64,000 nt of DNA. It comes from Caprimulgus europaeus (Eukaryota; Chordata; Aves; Caprimulgiformes; Caprimulgidae). The stretch is from positions 32,411,339 through 32,475,338 of the forward strand of contig OU015532.1 of assembly GCA_907165065.1 (NCBI GenBank), in the 5' to 3' direction. Both the position numbers and the translations under genes were made by a program. Below the pieces are notes generated by a model. That model was not told the DNA's origin, made no database searches, and saw only the letters and a program-made list of their open reading frames with translations. The first letter of the stretch is position 1, and every line of letters starts with the position of its first letter. Below, in pieces: positions 61,832 to 64,000 of this stretch.

Positions 61832-62746
61832 ACTGACCTTTTTTCATTGGACTTTGATGGATTTATGATATAATTATTTACCTTACCTCATTTAAGCAAT
61901 ACAGAGTTTATCTCTTGTTGGCATCAAACAGTTTATTTCACTCACTTTTTTTACATAAAGGGTTACTCTTTCCCAGGCTGCCATGAAATTTAGGTCTGCA
62001 GGACACACTGAGTGGACATACAAGAAGTTGCTGCTCTCCATAGCTAATATACAGTACTTAAAACATACAGATAGGTCTACCCTCTTTCTCTACAGGAGAT
62101 GCTGTCTTTGCTTTATAATGAATACTATAGGAAAAAAAATCCAAACCTTGTCTACAGAGTGTAGACAAAAAAATCCAAGCAGTCAAACCCAACTTTTTCT
62201 TTTAATTATTCTATCAGTAATATTTTCCTCACAGTTTTCACTGCTAAATTACTTCCTCTTGCTGTCCTTACTTGCTATCTGTATAATGCTAGTTATTTTA
62301 CAGGTTAAGATACTCAACTGGTTTTCCCACTAGCAATTTCTAATATTAAGACCTGATTTTACAACAGATTTATCAGGATAGCTTCAGGTAGAAGGGCTCA
62401 GTGCATTGGCACTGGATTACTTCTGAAGATACAAAACAATATTAGGCTTCTATTTCAAAATAATCCAAATAAAATAAGTTAAAAACAATACAAAACAGTG
62501 AAAGGAGAAATTGAATCTTTAATGAAATCTGTTCATCTACTTGAGCTCTTTTTCTGAATTAAATGAATGATTAAGTCTACATGCCAGTACGCACCTCTCG
62601 CACAGCAAGGACTTTCCTCCGCCGTTTAAGTAGCAATGTCATTATCTACTTTATTCCCACTTTAGAAATTGGTGCAATTTATTTGAATTTCTTTCTTCTT
62701 TATTTTAAAATTAAATAGACAGAACTAATTACTCTCTGGGAAGAGA
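61832..62746. other. AT-rich noncoding sequence
   Basis: A 116-codon plus-strand frame (61983-62333) ends in a Leu/Ile-rich stretch that could pass for a membrane segment, but it has no recognisable family or gene context. Confidence 0.4.
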
Positions 62747-63480
62747 ATGACATGGGTTATTGTGACACTAAACAGGAAAAACTTAACATGGGGCAAAAGC
62801 AGCAGCTACAGAACTTTTCCCTCATCACTCCATTGTTTTCCATCATCTCAGCATTTCTTGCCACCTCTGCAAGTGGAGAAGGAAACTCTAATTTCCCCTG
62901 CAGACTTCCAGACTTTGGAAGCTGGACATGAAAGGCAATCTGGTATAAAAGGGATACCTACTGGAACAATAACCCATGGTAGAAAGCAATCTCCTGAGAA
63001 AGGAGACACAGGCCAGAAAACTGGTCTAGATAGTACATTATCCCTCAATCCAAAGACACCATGCAAAGCCCAACTCTTCCTTGCAACTACACATGAAAAT
63101 AACATCCCACCCCAGGGAACCCCCTTGCTAAACACACCAGAAAATGTTGGTACTTTATCTGCCTCTGGTATGCACCGGGGCAAGGATGCTTGACTGCAGG
63201 TAGGGACGCAGCCAGCAGGGTGGCACTAGCACTGACAGTCTGGGCACATTTAGGTGGGCATGGAAAGCCATGACCAAAGGGGCTCCATCCCTGCCATGAC
63301 AGCCAGGCTCTGAGTTACAGTGCACCCCTGGTTCCAAAGAGCAAATATGGTGCCTTCAGCTCCATGTACAGTGGGATCACACCAAGCAAGATGCCGGCTG
63401 GCCAGAAATCCTGCCAGACCTGCGCCTTGGCTACAGGGCGGCATGAGCTCAGCCTAACCCCACAGCAATAGGAACGACTC
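62747..63480. other. GC-richer island with long open frames, unidentified
   Basis: Base composition rises compared with both sides, most clearly from 62840 to 63460. The plus-strand frame at 62747-63193 is open for 148 codons; its later part is rich in Pro, Thr, Gly and Lys (for example GTITHGRKQSPEKGDTGQKT). The minus strand is open for 111 codons over the same bases, so openness partly reflects composition. An acceptor-like ttgccacctctgcaag lies near 62857-62872. No domain, repeat family or CpG cluster that would mark a promoter is evident. It could be an exon, a fragment of a retroviral interior or unique noncoding sequence. Confidence 0.2.
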
Positions 63481-63835
63481 TATGAAGGAGGTTTATAACT
63501 TTTGGTTTGATCACTTATCCTCTGGAATTTGCAAACCTATCTTTTTGCTTTTAATGTTTTATTGCTTTATCAGAACCCGTTCATCTCTCATCCTTTATTA
63601 CTCTAAAATAAATTGTTCATATTGATTGTAAAGAGCCAAAATATACTTTCATAGTCAACAAAACTGTGCAAAGCATTTATGCAGGGCTGGCAATTTCAAC
63701 AATATTATAGGCTTTCTTGAGGTGTACATAATTACTTACATTGCAGTTTGGATTCCCACTCCAAAACTACTGGAAATAATTTTCTGGTCTTTACAGTAGA
63801 ATTCAATTAATATTTGTCATATTGTCTTTTCTCTC
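63481..63835. other. AT-rich spacer before terminal LTR
   Basis: Nothing is recognisable in this stretch, which separates the GC-richer island from the LTR start. Confidence 0.5.
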
Positions 63836-64000
63836 TGTCCTGATTTTGCTAGAGTAGAGTTAATTTTTTTCTTAGTAGCTAGAATACCTACGTTTTGATT
63901 CCAGTATGGGATTTGGAGAAGAAGGTTGGTAAGGTACTGATGTTTTAGTTGTTCCTGGATGCCCAAGCTCATCGTGTCTGGCGAGCTTGCAGGTAAGGAC
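63836..64000 (+). mobile_element. Start of an ERV LTR, cut by window end
   Basis: The sequence tgtcctgattttgctagagt followed by agttaatttttttcttagta is the U3 start of the same LTR group as 15146-15250 and, on the other strand, 48115-48658. It is in plus sense and continues to the last base of the window. Whether it is a solo LTR or the 5' end of a provirus cannot be seen here. Confidence 0.8.

Noticed and set aside
1..64000. tRNA, rRNA and snRNA genes
   Set aside because: On reading both strands I found no tRNA-like B-box (GGTTCGANNCC) in a plausible fold, and no rRNA or snRNA blocks. A covariance-model scan would be decisive.

Overview
The window is vertebrate and almost certainly avian nuclear DNA. 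The evidence is several CR1 LINE copies ending in the bird-type octamer tail (ATTCTATG repeats), plus several avian-type endogenous-retrovirus solo LTRs. The background is AT-rich. No bacterial, phage or CRISPR organisation is present. I recognise no intact host protein-coding gene, rRNA or tRNA. The most economical reading is a gene desert, or one very large intron, on a large chromosome. The species cannot be told from what I see.

Layout. 1-3610 is plain AT-rich sequence. 3611-5512 is a minus-strand CR1 holding broken reverse transcriptase. 7438-7456 is a CR1 tail relic. 7768-8423 and 9286-9804 are two minus-sense LTRs with imperfect target duplications. 10386-10536 and about 10815-10923 are plus-strand CR1 3' ends; the second runs directly into a 447-bp (TTCTC)n tract. 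12656-12739 is a (AAAG)21 array, and 15146-15250 a plus-sense LTR fragment. 19107-19533 (plus) and 21276-21948 (minus) are further CR1 copies. 26111-26397 and 34884-35183 are two copies of one interspersed repeat that I cannot name. 32449-32538 is a three-copy 30-bp minisatellite. 41706-42063 is a solo LTR with a perfect 6-bp target duplication, the best-defined insertion here. 46984-47061 is a compound CT tract. 48115-48658 is an LTR. 53215-53462 and 60412-60624 are minus CR1 ends. 54828-55083 is a much older CR1-like relic. 61773-61831 is a short tandem repeat. 63836-64000 is the start of an LTR cut by the window edge.

Unexplained material. A few stretches look more protein-like or more GC-rich than the background: 36983-37123 (plus), 45128-45354 (minus), 51691-52058 (minus), 58857-59326 (minus) and 62747-63480. 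None matches a family I can name. All are given as low-confidence exon or pseudogene candidates. A segment at 29870-30115 with two octamer motifs could be a conserved regulatory element.

The features do not form a pathway or operon. The window records repeated retroelement insertion and microsatellite growth in neutral DNA. I did not find an undescribed biological system; the most useful leads are the unnamed repeat pair, the coding-like islands, and the CR1-seeded pentanucleotide tract.
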